In this document: positions 1-12,510 of the stretch, piece by piece
Numbering within the stretch: the first letter of the stretch is position 1
How the letters are laid out: each line of letters begins with the position of its first letter
Assembly (NCBI RefSeq): GCF_032118995.1
Contig: NC_092669.1
Span: forward strand, 10,105,501 to 10,169,500
Length of the DNA stretch: 64,000 bases
From: Asterias amurensis
Taxonomy: Eukaryota > Echinodermata > Asteroidea > Forcipulatida > Asteriidae
Reading direction: 5' to 3'
Notes under the pieces: generated by a model
Databases searched by the model: none
The model's input: only the letters and a program-made list of their open reading frames with translations
Told to the model about the DNA's origin: nothing
Position numbers and translations under genes: made by a program

Positions 1-161
1 GTGACACATAAATTCACCGCATAGCTCTGAATCCGAAGCAATGCGGGAACCTCTGTGGTCTGGCTACACGGCCACTTAACAAAGGTCTAACGCATTAGTT
101 TGAGCTCAAACCGCATTCTTACCAAAGAGCCAATTCAACAATACAGAAAATATTGCTTGAC

Positions 162-480
162 AATTCACACAACAAGCAGAAATGTTCCGAAAACAATGCA
201 AACTGAATAGCACTTTTTCCGACAGGGCTTCTGCTAAGCATAAGAAATCTGCTAAGCATAAGAAATGTGCTTAACACCTATTGACAAAACTGTTTCCTGA
301 TAGAACACAAGGCAGTTACCGTATAAGACTTGACAAATTCACACACTAAGCAGAAATTTTCAGAAAACAATGCAAACTTGAATAACACTTTTTCCGACAC
401 GACTTCCGCTAAGCATACGAAATCTGCTTAACATCGATTGACAAAACTGTTTCCTGACAGTAGAACACAAGGCAGTTATT
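162..480. repeat. Tandem duplication, about 160-bp unit, two copies
   Basis: The block from the CACACAA(C)AAGCAGAAAT motif through CAAGGCAGTTA occurs twice in a row (about 162-322 and 330-480), including TCCGACA and CTAAGCATA sub-motifs. The first copy has an extra internal repeat of the CTGCTAAGCATAAGAAAT motif. Confidence 0.8.
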
Positions 481-755
481 AGGATATGCCGGCTGGCAAT
501 CAAATGCTTCCCGAGTTCCATTGAATCTATATTAGAGATCTCTATCAATTAGTGACTTGGCCTGAGTTGAGTGAAAGCAGCAGCTGACTGTTTTTGATTA
601 GACAGAGCTACGTATCACGAGAAGACGGGGGTGCAGACGGAAATAGAACCTCACATTCAACATCAACCTCAGAGGTACCGCCTGACCACATACTACCATG
701 AGTATCAAATGACGGAGTCACTCCAAACAATTTCTTTATAGTCAAACCTCCATGA

Positions 756-1465
756 GGAACATGCCTTTTAAAACGAGCTTGAAGTTTATGCCTCCGCTTT
801 TCATTTAACAGTCACTTTTAATGATTACGTTTGCTGATTCATCGTCATGCCCTTTGTGAGACCATGTGTTTGAAAGTTTTTACCTCTGCTTTTCATTGAA
901 TACAGTTACTTTTTATTATTGTGGATTTGTTGTGATCATGCCCCTTTAAAATGAGCAAACATAGTTTGTGTGAGGTGCCGGTTTTGGTATCATACATGTA
1001 TGCCTCAGCCATGCCCTTTAAAATGAGATGTTAGGAGCTTGAAATTCATCCCTCCGCTTTTCATTGAATAGCCACTTTTAATGATGACATTTGTGGATTC
1101 GTCTTCATGCCCCTTTAAAATGAGCAAACATACATGTAGTTTGTGTAAGGTGCCAGTTTGAGCATCATGTGCCTCAGGCGAATGTTCCCCTCGGGCGTGC
1201 TTGAAGAATTTACCTCCGCTTTTCATTTGAATAGTCACTTTTAGTGATGGATTCATCATCGTCCTCATGCCCTTTCAAAATGAGCAAACAAAGTTAGTTT
1301 GAGATTCCAGTTTTGGGTATCATATTTGCCTCAGCCGTGCTTGAAGATTTTACTTCTGCTTTTAATGATTCATTTGTCGTTTCGACGTCATGCCCCTTTA
1401 AAATGAGCAAACATACAATAGTTTGTATGAGGTGCCGGTTTTAGTATCATACGCCTCAGCCGTCT
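756..1465. repeat. Degenerate tandem repeat built on TTTAAAATGAGCAAACAT and CCTCCGCTTTTCATT
   Basis: Six degraded units, 75-190 bp apart, each pair an ATGCCCCTTTAAAATGAG motif with CTCCGCTTTTCATTGAATAG and TTTTAATGATG motifs. The order is kept but the units have gained and lost segments. The minus-strand 87-codon frame here is repeat sequence. Confidence 0.75.
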
Positions 1466-1469
1466 TTTT

Positions 1470-4400
1470 ATTTGTGCATGTGTGTCTAAGAATGGTAACT
1501 GTTAGGCAGACAGTCAGCTACTGTAGTAATCACATAACATATCTTCCCATGTTGTATTTGGCGTCATAAAACCATCGCCATGGTTTGAAAAACAAGATCA
1601 CCTTTCTTGCCTGGGCGGATGATGCAGGCGTCACCTTGGGACGACGGTGCTCTTAATGTGGGGCGACACACGCACAACACCTCACCCGTGTTACATTCAT
1701 TTTGTTAAAAAAAAATCACATCATCCCTGTCCAGGTTCAGCCATTGCATGTTTTGAGACGCTGGGAATCTGTTAAGCATATCTCGGTGATTGCTGGCAAC
1801 TAATTTGTGCGAGGGGGGAAAACTTGCCTCTGATCACATCGGGGCGCTGTGGTAGGAGAGTTTGTGATTAAAAAAATGCCAGTCGTGAGGTGTAACATCC
1901 CGCTGATTAAGAAGTGAACAAACAACGATCGCATCTTGCCGTGTTCTTGAGATGAGGTGTGATCCTCTCCAACGCCTCGGCGGATTCTCAAACCCAGCGA
2001 AGATCTGAGTCTTGTTTTAGCTGGGTAGGGTTTTTCTCTTAAGTGCTATTCACACGACAGCAATTAAACTGGGGTCCCTTGCTTAATTTTAGCATGGCTG
2101 TACAAATGTAGCAATGTTTGACAAGATTTTGCAAAAAAAACTTGGAGGTTGGTCTGTGAATGCACTTTAAAGCAACAAAATTATGCAAATCACGAAAATC
2201 TATGGTCTTGAGAAGTCTATGTATATTATTCACTTGAACATCATGACGCAAACACAACGAAGATCTACAGCAAGCGTTTACCTTGACCAGTCTCGCAGAT
2301 TGTCACAGCGAATAGATTATGTTATTCTCAAATGTACGTACCTCCTATCCACAATGGGGTTTGGTTTCAAGTGTGTCTGATAAAGAAAGTCTATCCATCA
2401 GACTTTTTGGGGAACCGTTTCAAACGACATTCGTTCACGATTATCAGAATATTTAAACTCACTCAAGCCAAGTCATAAAATATTATAAATTCCTAAATAC
2501 CCAGTAATAAAATACCTGTACACCTGGTTTTCTTTTCAATATTCTGCAGGACACATTATTTGCACAGCTATATTTATGATTATTGTACACAAGAATTTAT
2601 TTTATACCAATAACTAAACTTAACCTATAAGATGTTGAGTTCCCTACATGATACATTGGATTTATAGTGTTCATATTTTTACCGGTTTTGGTCCAAGATT
2701 TTGTACATGACGAGCAATTTCTTCATTTATTTTTAATCATTCTCAATCTGTTTAGAGCTATCTTTTGGAGGTTTTTTTTCTGGTCATGTTAAACAAAAAA
2801 ATGGCTTTGAGCTCAATCTTGAGAAAGGATAAGAATCCTAGATCGCCGTCATGAACAAAATCATGAACAAAAAGTTATGGCATTGACGGGCTACAATTGG
2901 GTCGTGCTAATAATTTTTCATTTTCTTCAAGTAAAAAAAAAGAAGAGGTTTCTTGCCAGCGAGATGGGGGTGGGGGTGTGGGACTTATGTCAGATACTCG
3001 TCAAGCTAAGACCATCCTCCGTGTTGTCCCTAATACGCGTCATTAACAGACACCTCAAATGTTCTAAAACTTAAAAACAACAAAAAACAGAGTTTCAGAT
3101 GAGTACCTGACATGAAATGCAACAATCTTTTCTGAGTGCCTCCTTTGTCTATGATTCCTTGTTTACATATTTGTTTACGCTTTCCCAGATATTGGAAAGC
3201 ATTCATTAATATATTTTTAACGAACCTTGGAATAGGTTTCATTCAGAGACTCTGAGCTCCGATCCATTTTTTCACAAATTTGCAAATAACAATTCTATGG
3301 ACATGGGTTCCCTTCTCAAATTAATTAAAATATTATTCATATTTCCATTAAAAAACTTAGAATGTTAGAATATTGTTGACACAAGTTAGTTTGTTAAATG
3401 TTAGATTACGTAAGTAATGATTTACGTGCTTAAACCTTGTGAGATTAAGTTTGGTTTTTGAAGTGAGGCTTGACACAATAGTCAGTCCCCCTTCCATGGG
3501 TTAGTACAAACAACACAACGTTGCATTTGGAACCAGACCAAGATGTCTGTCATACTTTATTATAAAGGTTTCGTAAAATAAACAGTTTAACGTTCAACTG
3601 CACTTTGACATCATCTTTTTTACATTGTTCTTAATGAAGATTCTTTTGGTTAAAAACTTACAAAATATTGAAATATATTCAACGGAATTTGGTTTTTTTT
3701 TTAAGAAAAAAACAAACTCTGGTGACATTTTTTCTTATCTTTTCTTCAAAATCATATTAACAAAAACACACACATATTAAAATTAAATTTCAAACCATAA
3801 GTCATAATCAGTTGCGATAAAACAGAATTACAAAATACATTTCTAAAACGAAACAATTCTAAAATGGTTTCATAAACAGGAATTCTCGTTCGTCAAACAA
3901 TACGAGTTAATTTAAAGAACATAAAAATTCAAATCTTCTGATGGTAAGCTTAAATTCTGATATTGACTGTATAGCATCATCATTGGCAATCATTCTTTTT
4001 TTCGCAATATTATGCATTTTCTGACAGAGACTTAGCGTAAAATAAAAGTCAAAGAAACTACTCCGTTGGTGAACGACATTACTACATTGTAGATTACAAT
4101 CTGATGCATTTGAAGATAATCCACAGACGTGGGGTGTGCTTAACATATTCAGCATGCCATTAGGGTCATAATTAGATGGCTAGTGGACACACGGCTAGTC
4201 TATGTTTTGATATTAGTGTCTTTGTGTGTAGCCTGTAGTTCCCTTGCCATTCCTCTTAGGATGTAGGTCAGACGGTGCGTATATTTGTTTGATCACATAA
4301 GAGTTCCCGACTGCGTGATGACGATGCTCATTTTTCAAGGGGGGCATACAACTATTGATAAACACATCTCTCCCACGTCGGACATTATTCAATAATGCAA

Positions 4401-4805
4401 CACAAGTCTTGAAAGGTGTATGATCTTGTTGAAGATTCATTTTGAAATACTGCCATCACAATGTATAAATTTCTCAAAATAAATATGTGGAACTTGTAGG
4501 GTTGTTTCCAGGTTTTTCCTGTATTCAAAATCTTTTCGAAACCCCAAACAATAATAATTCTCGCACGGGGTGTGCACAATGTATGTCACAGGCCACTGCT
4601 TTGAATAATTGGTAAACATGTCTGACCATCCTTCATGGATCCCAACACTTGAAAAGGGGTCAGAGAAAAGGGTAAACAAACCCCACCCAAGCTAAATGGG
4701 AACAATGCACCTAGTTCTACTAACCTTGTTTAGAAAATAACCCCGTTCCAATACTACACAAGTTAGTTCATAATTTGAAGTAATTTTTGTATTTTTTTCT
4801 TCTTC
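1470..4805. other. Gene-free AT-rich stretch, nothing recognised
   Basis: I see no family A-H element and no convincing exon. Three adjoining minus-strand frames at 3907-4155, 4213-4440 and 4437-4679 are in different frames, lack a recognisable motif, and are treated as chance. Confidence 0.5.
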
Positions 4806-4809
4806 CAAG

Positions 4810-5030
4810 TAAAAGTGCCCTTTAATATTTTGACTGAGATGTAGGAAGTACATTGCTTTCAAAGTTATACCATGCTGTTTTATTGGGGATAACATTTTAT
4901 AGGCGTTTTTTTATTCAAAAAAAAAAGTGCCCTTGAATATTTTGGCTGAGATTGAAATGGTTGTGTATGAAATACAATGCTTTCAAAGTAACCATGCCGT
5001 TTAATGGAGGCTGATATTTTATGGATGTGA
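4810..5030. repeat. Two-copy direct repeat, about 115-bp period
   Basis: AGTGCCCTTTAATATTTTG...GAGAT followed by ACAATGCTTTCAAAG and CATGC(T/C)GTTT recurs at about 4810-4905 and 4926-5030. The second copy ends directly before the TTAA that bounds a family-A element. Confidence 0.7.
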
Positions 5031-5044
5031 CGGTCTGTATTTAA

Positions 5045-5423
5045 AGGCAGTGGACACTATTGGTAATTACTCAAAATAATTATTAGCCTAAAACATTTCT
5101 TGGTGGCGAGTAATGGGGAGAGGTTGATGGTCTAAAACATTGTGAGAAACGACTCCATCTGATGTGCCATAGTTTTCGAGAAAGAAGTAATTTTCCACGC
5201 ATTTGATTTTGAGACCTCAGATTTAGAACTTGAGGTCTCGAACTCAACCATCTAAATGCACACAACTTCGTGTGACATGGGTGTTTTATTCTTTCATTAT
5301 TATCTCCCAAGTTCGATGACCAATTGAGCTCAAATTTTCACAGGTTTGTTATTTTATGCATATGTTGAGATACACCAACTGTAAAGACTAGTCTTTAACA
5401 ATTACCAATAGTGTCCACTGTCT
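5045..5423 (-). mobile_element. Family A MITE (379 bp), TTAA target duplication
   Basis: Flanked by TTAA at 5041-5044 and 5424-5427. Termini AGGCAGTGGACACTATTGG / CCAATAGTGTCCACTGTCT are inverted repeats. The element contains an internal palindrome (TTTTGAGACCTCAGATTT / AACTTGAGGTCTCGAA) that is separate from the terminal repeats. It has no coding capacity. Confidence 0.9.
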
Positions 5424-5647
5424 TTAACACATCAGCCTCGTAATTCATAGTGTGTCGGGTTTTTTTTACGAGTTCGCAAAAGTGTCAGAGTCATTATCGT
5501 AAAGAAAAATCACCTCAGACTGACAGAGTGGGGGAAATTTCATAGCATCATACAGTATCCATACACCATGAGAAATGTCAACAGTGTACATGAGATGCAT
5601 AGATTTATAAGCAGACCTTTATCATTGTGCTGCCATCTTGGTCATGT

Positions 5648-5972
5648 TCCCCGTGTACTCATGCAATAATGAATATGAATTTTCATAATTCCAAAAAGGA
5701 ACCAGGTTTTTTTTTTTTCATTTCGACATCGGTTTGGTTTTGATGAATTTAATGGAGGTTCCCTGTCTCCTCAAGCAATTATGGCTGTGAATTTTCATCA
5801 TTCCAAAAAGAAACCGGACTACTTTGTTACTTCCAACCTCGGTTTGGTTTCAATGAATTTAATGGAGGTTCCCTGTGTACTCAGACAATAAAGACTATGA
5901 GTTTTCATCATTCCAACAAGGAACCAGACTATTTTTTCCTTCCAAACCTCAGTTTGGTTACAATGTATTCAT
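5648..5972. repeat. Three-copy tandem repeat, about 120-bp unit
   Basis: TTCCC(C/T)GTGTACTCA...CAATAA, TTTTCATCATTCCAA(A/C)AAGGAACC and TCGGTTTGGTTT...AATGAATTTAATGGAGG recur three times in order with moderate divergence. Confidence 0.8.
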
Positions 5973-6060
5973 TAGAGAAAGATGACAAAAATGGCAGCAC
6001 CATGCTAAAGGTACCAAAGCTCATGTGTTAGGAAAGTAATATAACAAGACTTGTCTGATT

Positions 6061-6190
6061 CCACAGAGTTTATAAGCGGGAACATATCTGCTAAGCATCT
6101 AATGCAGAGCATCAGTATTCAAGTACTATGGCATTTTCACTGGTAACCTGTTACTGCTTAGCAAAATGTTCATGCTTAGCAACTCTGTGG
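6061..6190. mobile_element. Short H-type foldback
   Basis: CCACAGAGTTTATAAGC at the left pairs with GCTTAGCAACTCTGTGG at the right. The interior has the CTGCTTAGCAAAATG and CTGGTAACC words of the H family but lacks the GGGCCCAATTTCAT terminus. Confidence 0.5.
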
Positions 6191-8445
6191 GTTTGGTGTT
6201 GAGTTTGGAGCGCTTGTACACACATAAATACTAACCTTGTCCAACAAAAAGACGAGATTAGTATTTACATGTATGGAATGAAAACAATCTTTGTTTTCAA
6301 ATTTATAAGGACAACTTTATGTGGTACTTCACCCAAATTATGGACACTTTGAGTGCTCTACTTTTTTAAGAGGTAACTGTCAACACAGGTTCTTCTTTGC
6401 TTGTCTAGTACGTGCTTATATTCAACAAAACATTGTTCTTGCCTCTCCTGAATGCATTTTTGCCATTCTTCTCTCGGCGTACGCTTTAAAATTTTCAACA
6501 ATTTGGACGCAAACAGTTGTGATGATCACTTTTTGAATAAATACTGACAATCTTGATTGAACTATTTTTATTTCTACAAAGCCTCCTTTGATTTTGAGTC
6601 TTGATCAAATTCATTTGTGAATTTATTTCGGATGAAAAACAAGTTCGCTATCATTCAAGTACATGACTCCAATATCCCATCACTTCTGTTAATAAAGTTA
6701 CAAATAAGATATGCAAATATTAGTACAACATGCAAATTAATGCAAATCACCAGATTTGAATATTCAAATCGAAACTGATAGAGAACCCATGCCATAGAGT
6801 TGCTTGAATAGTAGGCAGGCACAGTGACAAGAAACCTCTTTTTTTTTAAATTCAAGCGTATCAGAATATTTTAACAGACTCTTTGAGATTTGTATAAGGA
6901 AGAGATACTTTGAGTACACAGACCAGTTCTTTTCGATAGTAGAAGATGGAAAAAATGGAAGATGGTTTTTGAGACAAAATTACATCATGCTCAGTCTTCA
7001 GCATTTGAAGGAATTAAAGTTGAAGTTAAATGAAGATCAGACATGAGGGTCATTTAAATAGATATGACCTGTTTTGAATCAAACTTGTTTGTTTTGTTTT
7101 GCATATAAAATTATATTTTAAGCATGGTAAGCAGAAATTGCTTGCTTAGCGGAGATGCTGGGAGGAGTCAGTTTGACCCCTCAAGATCCCCCGTTTTTAT
7201 CGACCTGCAGTTACTGTGTAGCCCCAAGCACCCCTGGAGTATGTTAAAAGTGGAGTAAACTAGGGTGTCATTCTCAAGTGACGGAATCGCCTCAGCACTA
7301 AAGCAGGTTCAGGTGTTATCCTGTCATACCCCCTAAGCCGAGGGTTATCACACACAAAAAACACAACTCTAAACAGGACTTGGTGTCCAAAGTTGTGTTA
7401 CTTTCTCAGATTGCTGCGTGTTGTGCATAACATTTTGAGCTGCGCTATTAAACTGTGCAACTCTGCAGATCACTTGTTATTCGTCTACTGGCAACAACAG
7501 CTCATTTAACAGGCAATTCTGCAGAAAACTTTTAACAAACTCTACGTCGTCGCAGACTAATCAGCGATCCCAATTTAAACACGTCTTTGTCAATCTTTGT
7601 CAGTCACTACAGCGCTCCGATGATGAACAGTTTTGGAAGGCCAGTAGAATTGGGTCAGTGAACGGGTGTTTCTTTGGTTGGTAAGCCGCAAGGCCAACAA
7701 TAGAAATCAATGTTGGGTTTAAAAGTTTTTTCGCCAACTCTCAAGGCCTGTGCAGGGTTGTTTTGATAAACAAACTGAAAAGGGTTATTACCAACTGTAC
7801 CAGATGGTTGAGTTCCACTAGAATTACGACAATCGCGATTGCTTATTAAAGTTGGTTCTCTTGTGATGTGCCTTCCGATTTCCCCTTTGTATCTCGTGAA
7901 TAGAAAAAAGCTACCGAGTGGAAAAGAAAATTGGAATTTTCTTGGCCATGGATCGATCGGTACGAGAAGGCGTGGCCATGAAAAGAGCAAAACTCACTCT
8001 ATGATTGGCTGATTACAGTTATCCATTCGCGGCAGTTTCTCGAGTCATGGAAGGATTACTTTGCTACTGCGTGCCATGTTTGATTTATACTACATGTACA
8101 TAATTATGAGTACTAAATGATTGATTGATTATTTATATAATTCTATTTTCAGTTCTTCACACCTATGTTTTTATAATTTCACATGTAAATATCGAGTTAA
8201 TTTTGTCTTTCCTTTTTCCGGTTTACTGGTGATTTGTCTACTGTCGGTTTGGACAATAAAAATTTAAAAATTATAAAATAAAGCAAGCTGTGGTTGGCTT
8301 GTACCATTGTATGGAATATTTTAACGAGCAAAAACACACACACACACAGGAAGAGTAAACAGGAATTGAAAACAAGGTGTCCAAATCTGGGTATCCAGGT
8401 TGCAAATCTACAATAAATTCCTTTACAAACTATCACAGGTTGATC
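6191..8445. other. Gene-free stretch, no element recognised
   Basis: Mostly unique sequence. A 111-codon minus-strand frame at 7655-7990 has no recognisable motif and no clear splice context, so it is not called. Confidence 0.4.
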
Positions 8446-8449
8446 TTAA

Positions 8450-8811
8450 ATCAGGGAAAATATTGGTAATTACTCAAAATAATTATTAGCTCAAAACCTT
8501 ACTCGGTAACAAGTAATGGGGAGAGGTTGGTGGTATAAAACATTGTGAGAAACGTAGTTTTCGAGAAAGAAGTAATTTTCCACGAATTTGATTTCAAGAC
8601 CTCAGATTTAGAATTTGAGGTCTCAAAATCAAGCATCTGAAAGCACAAAACTTCATGTAACAAGGGTGTTTTTTCTTTCATAGTTATCTCGCAACTTCAA
8701 CCACCAATATTGAGCTCAAATTTTCACAGGTTTGGTGTTTTATGCATATATGTTGAGATACACAAAGTGAGAAGACTGGTCTTTGACAATTACCAATATT
8801 GTCTAGTGTCT
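8450..8811 (-). mobile_element. Family A MITE, left end eroded
   Basis: The right end is intact with TTAA at 8812-8815. On the left, TTAA at 8446-8449 is followed by a mutated terminus that regains consensus at TATTGGTAATT. The internal palindrome is present at about 8586-8632. Confidence 0.8.
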
Positions 8812-8855
8812 TTAATTTTAAAGTACAAGTAAAAGCAAGTTCTGTATTTGCTTAA

Positions 8856-9237
8856 AGGAACACGTTGCCTTGGATCGGTCGAGTTGGTCTTTGAAAAGCG
8901 TTTGTAACCGTTTTTTATAAAATGCATATGGGTAGAAAGATGTTGTAAAAGTAGAATACAATGATCCACACAAACATGCCTCGAAATTGCGTGGTTTTCC
9001 TTTTACCTCGTCGACTAACACGTTGGCCATTTATGGGGGTCAAAATTTTGACTCCCATAAATGGCCGACCATGTTAGTTCGCACAGTAGAAGGAAAACCA
9101 CGCAATTTCGAGGCAAACTTTTGTGGATCATTGTATTCTACTTTTAAAACATCTTTCCAACCATATGCATTTTATAAAAAACGGTTACAAATGCTTTTGT
9201 TTTGACCAACTCGTCCGATCCAAGGCAACGTGTTCCT
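8856..9237. mobile_element. Family B MITE: full-length 382-bp hairpin, TTAA duplication
   Basis: TTAA at 8852-8855 and 9238-9241. Starts AGGAACACGTTGCCTTGGAT and ends with its reverse complement. The two halves are inverted copies almost throughout, meeting at TCAAAATTTTGA near 9045, so a transcript would fold into one long hairpin. Frames of 70-96 codons here are hairpin sequence. Confidence 0.92.
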
Positions 9238-9559
9238 TTAATTCTGTATGTTGCTTACTGTTCATTTTACTTCTGATACATGATCAAAATTATTGCCCTA
9301 AATTTTCATTTGTTTGTGTTGACTGTACTTTGTGTTTGTTGTCTTTATTTCCTAAATTGTATCATTGTATGATACTGTGTATGTGTCTTAAACACATATC
9401 ATATGCCTGCTAGCTGTGCATAATTTGCTTCTCTGCAACCAGGTGTATAAAAAGGACCTCAGTGCTCATTTTAATGATTATTAAAGTATAATAAAGTATA
9501 CATTATGACCACATGACAAGCATGTAGGAACATGTCTGTTTGATGTGCTTGTAATATGT

Positions 9560-10020
9560 AATCTGTGTACTTTTGCGTTTTACGTCACACAAAAAGTACC
9601 CAAACCCTTTAAAGCAGTTGTCTCCAAAATGCTTACATTACAGATCACAGCAATCCCAACTAATGGACTCCAAATATTTATCGCTAACGACACGACACGA
9701 CCTGATCGCCCCCGACAAGAGAGTCCCGGTAAATTGAAATAATGAAAAGGGTTCTTAATTCAGACCCTCACCCCCTGAGTGGAATGCAATCTCCATCATT
9801 CCGCCCCGCTATTATACAACTTGAGATAAAAAGCACCATGAGTCATGTTAGCCATCTAATTATGGCGCGGTGCACCCGCCGTTTTATGCAAGTCCAATGA
9901 GCTGAGATAACTAGACAGCATTTTTTTTTTCTTCTCCTAGTAGTGACCACAAGTTACCAACAAATTACAGCTTTACAGGGCTGTTATTTATATTCCCGTA
10001 TACATGAGTTACACAGATGT
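9560..10020. other. Family G end fragment plus unassigned sequence
   Basis: ACAAAAAGTACCCAAACCCT-TTAA at about 9587-9615 is a G right end. The remainder to 10020 shows nothing I can assign. Confidence 0.4.
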
Positions 10021-10027
10021 TATGTAT

Positions 10028-10389
10028 ACTTGGACACTTTCGGTACACAAAAAAAAAAAAAGTTCACAGATTTACAAATAACTTACAGGGTTTACAGAAG
10101 GTAATGGTGTAAGACATCTCTTGAAATAGTATTCTATGAAATGCTTTACTTTTTGAGAAAACATTAAAACAATATCAATTCTCGATAGCGAGAATTACAG
10201 ACTTATTTTAAACACATGTCATGACATGGCAAAACATGCGGAAACATGAGTGGATTTTCCCGTTATTTTCTCCCGACTCCGATGACCGATTGAGCCTAAA
10301 TTTTCACAGGTTTGTTATTTAATATATAAGTTGTGATACACGAAGTGTGGGACTTGGACAATACTGTTTACCAAAATTGTCCAATGGCT
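10028..10389 (-). mobile_element. Family C MITE, reverse orientation
   Basis: Right end ATTGTCCAATGGCT is followed by TTAA 10390-10393. The left end GGACACTTTCGGTACAC lacks a clear TTAA. The interior carries the C words CATGTCATGACATGG and GAGCCTAAATTTTCACAGG. Confidence 0.8.
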
Positions 10390-10729
10390 TTAATGGATTC
10401 AGATTTCTAAGAGGAATTTATTGTATTTCTTGTGCGCCGTCTCCATCTGAGGATGTTCCAAGGCAATTTGACTTCTTTAGAACAATTACAAGTCTCCTGA
10501 CTATGACTAGAGCAAGCTAGTCAAAACGTCGAGACCAATTCAAGAACTGACTCCGCAGTGTAGTGCAGTTAATTACGATCCTATAAGCTAAAGTAGTAGT
10601 CCCAGCCAATTTTCAATACATTCCGCCCGGGTAGTAGTTAAAAAGCAGGACAGTTATTTTCAGAACTGAGAAGTCTCCAGAACATCCGATAAATCTACTC
10701 CGCGGTAGTAAAATAAAGAAAGACGATTG

Positions 10730-10975
10730 CCCCCCCTGCCCCCTGGTCATTGCCTTGGTGCCCTTAAAATGCTCCAGTAGAATTTACAATTTCTCCTGGT
10801 AGCTGCAATAAGCCCAACAAATGACAGACGGCCTGGTACTTCCAGGAGGCAATGAAGGCAATTGCCTCCATGCCCCCTGGTCAATGCCTTGGTGCCCTTG
10901 AAATGCTCCGGGAGAAATTTCCTCAACCAAGGAGAAAATGCCTTGGTGCCCTTACCCTTTCAAAAACGAAGTTAA
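10730..10975. repeat. GGAGGCAAT...GCCCCCTGGTC repeat (family I), two partial units
   Basis: GCCCCCTGGTCATTGCCTTGG, GCCCTTGAAATGCTCC and GGAGAAAATGCCTTGGTG words recur here and at 13600-14005, 33904-34020 and 44325-44470. The element has a short palindromic start (AGGCAAT..ATTGCCT). Confidence 0.6.
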
Positions 10976-11641
10976 CAGGCCTGCAAGATAAATCCTCACA
11001 GAAAATCTAGCTCCATGGGTTCTCTGACTATGGATAGTTTGCTTGAAGCGGGCATGGCGACAGTAGTTAGGTCACAGACAAAACGGACAGGGTCAAGTTA
11101 TGCTGGGTGGGGGGTGGGGGTGGGGGCTACCCCACCCCTTCTCCTGCACCCACGCATGTTACACATGCATCCCCTTGTGTGTTATTACTAACTACAATAA
11201 CTGCACAGTGCCTCGCCTGTCTAATGTATCATCGTATTAATATAAATAATGTACTGTGGCATCACGCTTAATTAGACCACGATCTGGGTCAAGTATGCTC
11301 AGATCACAGCGACTCTTACAGTATACACTATGAAGGATACCAGACTAAATTTACGCTTGGTTCGGAGGTCCCTACATCTACAGCATGACATTAGTATGCA
11401 AATAATCAGGGCACCAGACATTCTAACAGGCATATGGGTAGATTACAAGCGCATGTATGAAAAGGAAAAACAATTTTTCCTATAGGGTGGAATACTGATC
11501 AAAAATGGAAATGACATTACCTTAGGAATTGCTGTAAGGAATTGAATTTCAATGCGGACTGTCCAAGACGTGGATTATTAATTTGGAACAGACGGACAAT
11601 TACCTCTGAGCAGTGAGCTTGCTCTTTTAGACACTTCTTAA

Positions 11642-11859
11642 AGGGTTTTGATACATTTTGTAGATCAAACTTTAGGCCATGAATCCCTACTCACTATAAA
11701 AGCAGATGTTATATGATTTACCATAAATAATTTTCAAAAACTACAGCACCCCAGGAAGTAATATTTTCAGGGAAGCTTTCTACTATCATTAACTTTAAAG
11801 TGACTGTAAGTTTCATTTAAATCTGTGGTATTTGGTGTTACAAAAAGTACCCAAATCAT
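11642..11859 (+). mobile_element. Family G MITE, shortened
   Basis: TTAA 11638-11641 and 11860-11863. Starts AGGGTTTTGATACATTTTG and ends AAAAAGTACCCAAATCAT. Confidence 0.7.
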
Positions 11860-11863
11860 TTAA

Positions 11864-12039
11864 AGGGTTTTGATACCTTTTTAAGATAAATTTTAGGCCA
11901 AGACAAGAATTCCTACTCACTGTGAATGAAGATACTTTACCTGTAGAAATTTCAGCTTCGTTACTCATCAAGTTTGCGAGCAAAAATGAGCAATACTTTT
12001 AGGAGAGACGCGTAAATATATTGCAGCCTAATGCTTTAA
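11864..12039 (+). mobile_element. Left part of a second family G copy, abutting the first and cut by family C
   Basis: Shares the TTAA at 11860-11863 with the preceding copy. It runs to CCTAATGCTTTAA, where a C element is inserted. Confidence 0.6.
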
Positions 12040-12405
12040 GCCATTGAACACTTTCGGTAAACAGTATTGTCCAAGGCCCACACTTCGTGTATCACAACTT
12101 ATATATAAAATAACAAACCTGTGAAAATTTAGGCTCAATTGGTCATCGGAGTCGGGAGAAAATAACGGGAAAATCAACCCTTGTTTCGACATGTTTCTTC
12201 GTGTCATGACATGTGTTTGAAATAAATTTGTAATTCTCGCTATCGAGACTGTATTTGTTTTAATGTTTTCTCAAAAAGTAAAGCATTTCATGGAACAATA
12301 TTACTAGAGAAGTCTTTCACCATTACCTTCTGTAAACCCTGTAAGTTATTTGTAAATCTGTGAACTTTTTTTTTTTTTTTTCTATACCGAAAGTGTATAA
12401 TGGCT
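12040..12405 (+). mobile_element. Family C MITE inserted in family G
   Basis: TTAA at 12036-12039 and 12406-12409. GCCATTGAACACTTTCGGTA at the left pairs with ACCGAAAGTGTATAATGGCT at the right. It contains the C palindrome words AATTCTCGCTATCGAGA. Confidence 0.85.
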
Positions 12406-12510
12406 TTAAAAAAAAACTTGGTCTCCTGAGACGCTGAAGAGGTGGATTATTAATTTGGAGCAGACGGACAATTACCTCTGAGCATTGAGCATGCTCTCAG
12501 ACACTTCATA

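Noticed and set aside
3907..4679. Cluster of minus-strand frames considered as a decayed gene
   Set aside because: Adjacent frames differ in phase, have no shared motif and no recognisable family.
8818..9413. Frames with ARNFEACLCGSLYSTF-like peptides, here and at 26319-26789 and 57147-57519
   Set aside because: They are the two arms of family B hairpins, which encode similar peptides in opposite directions because they are inverted copies.
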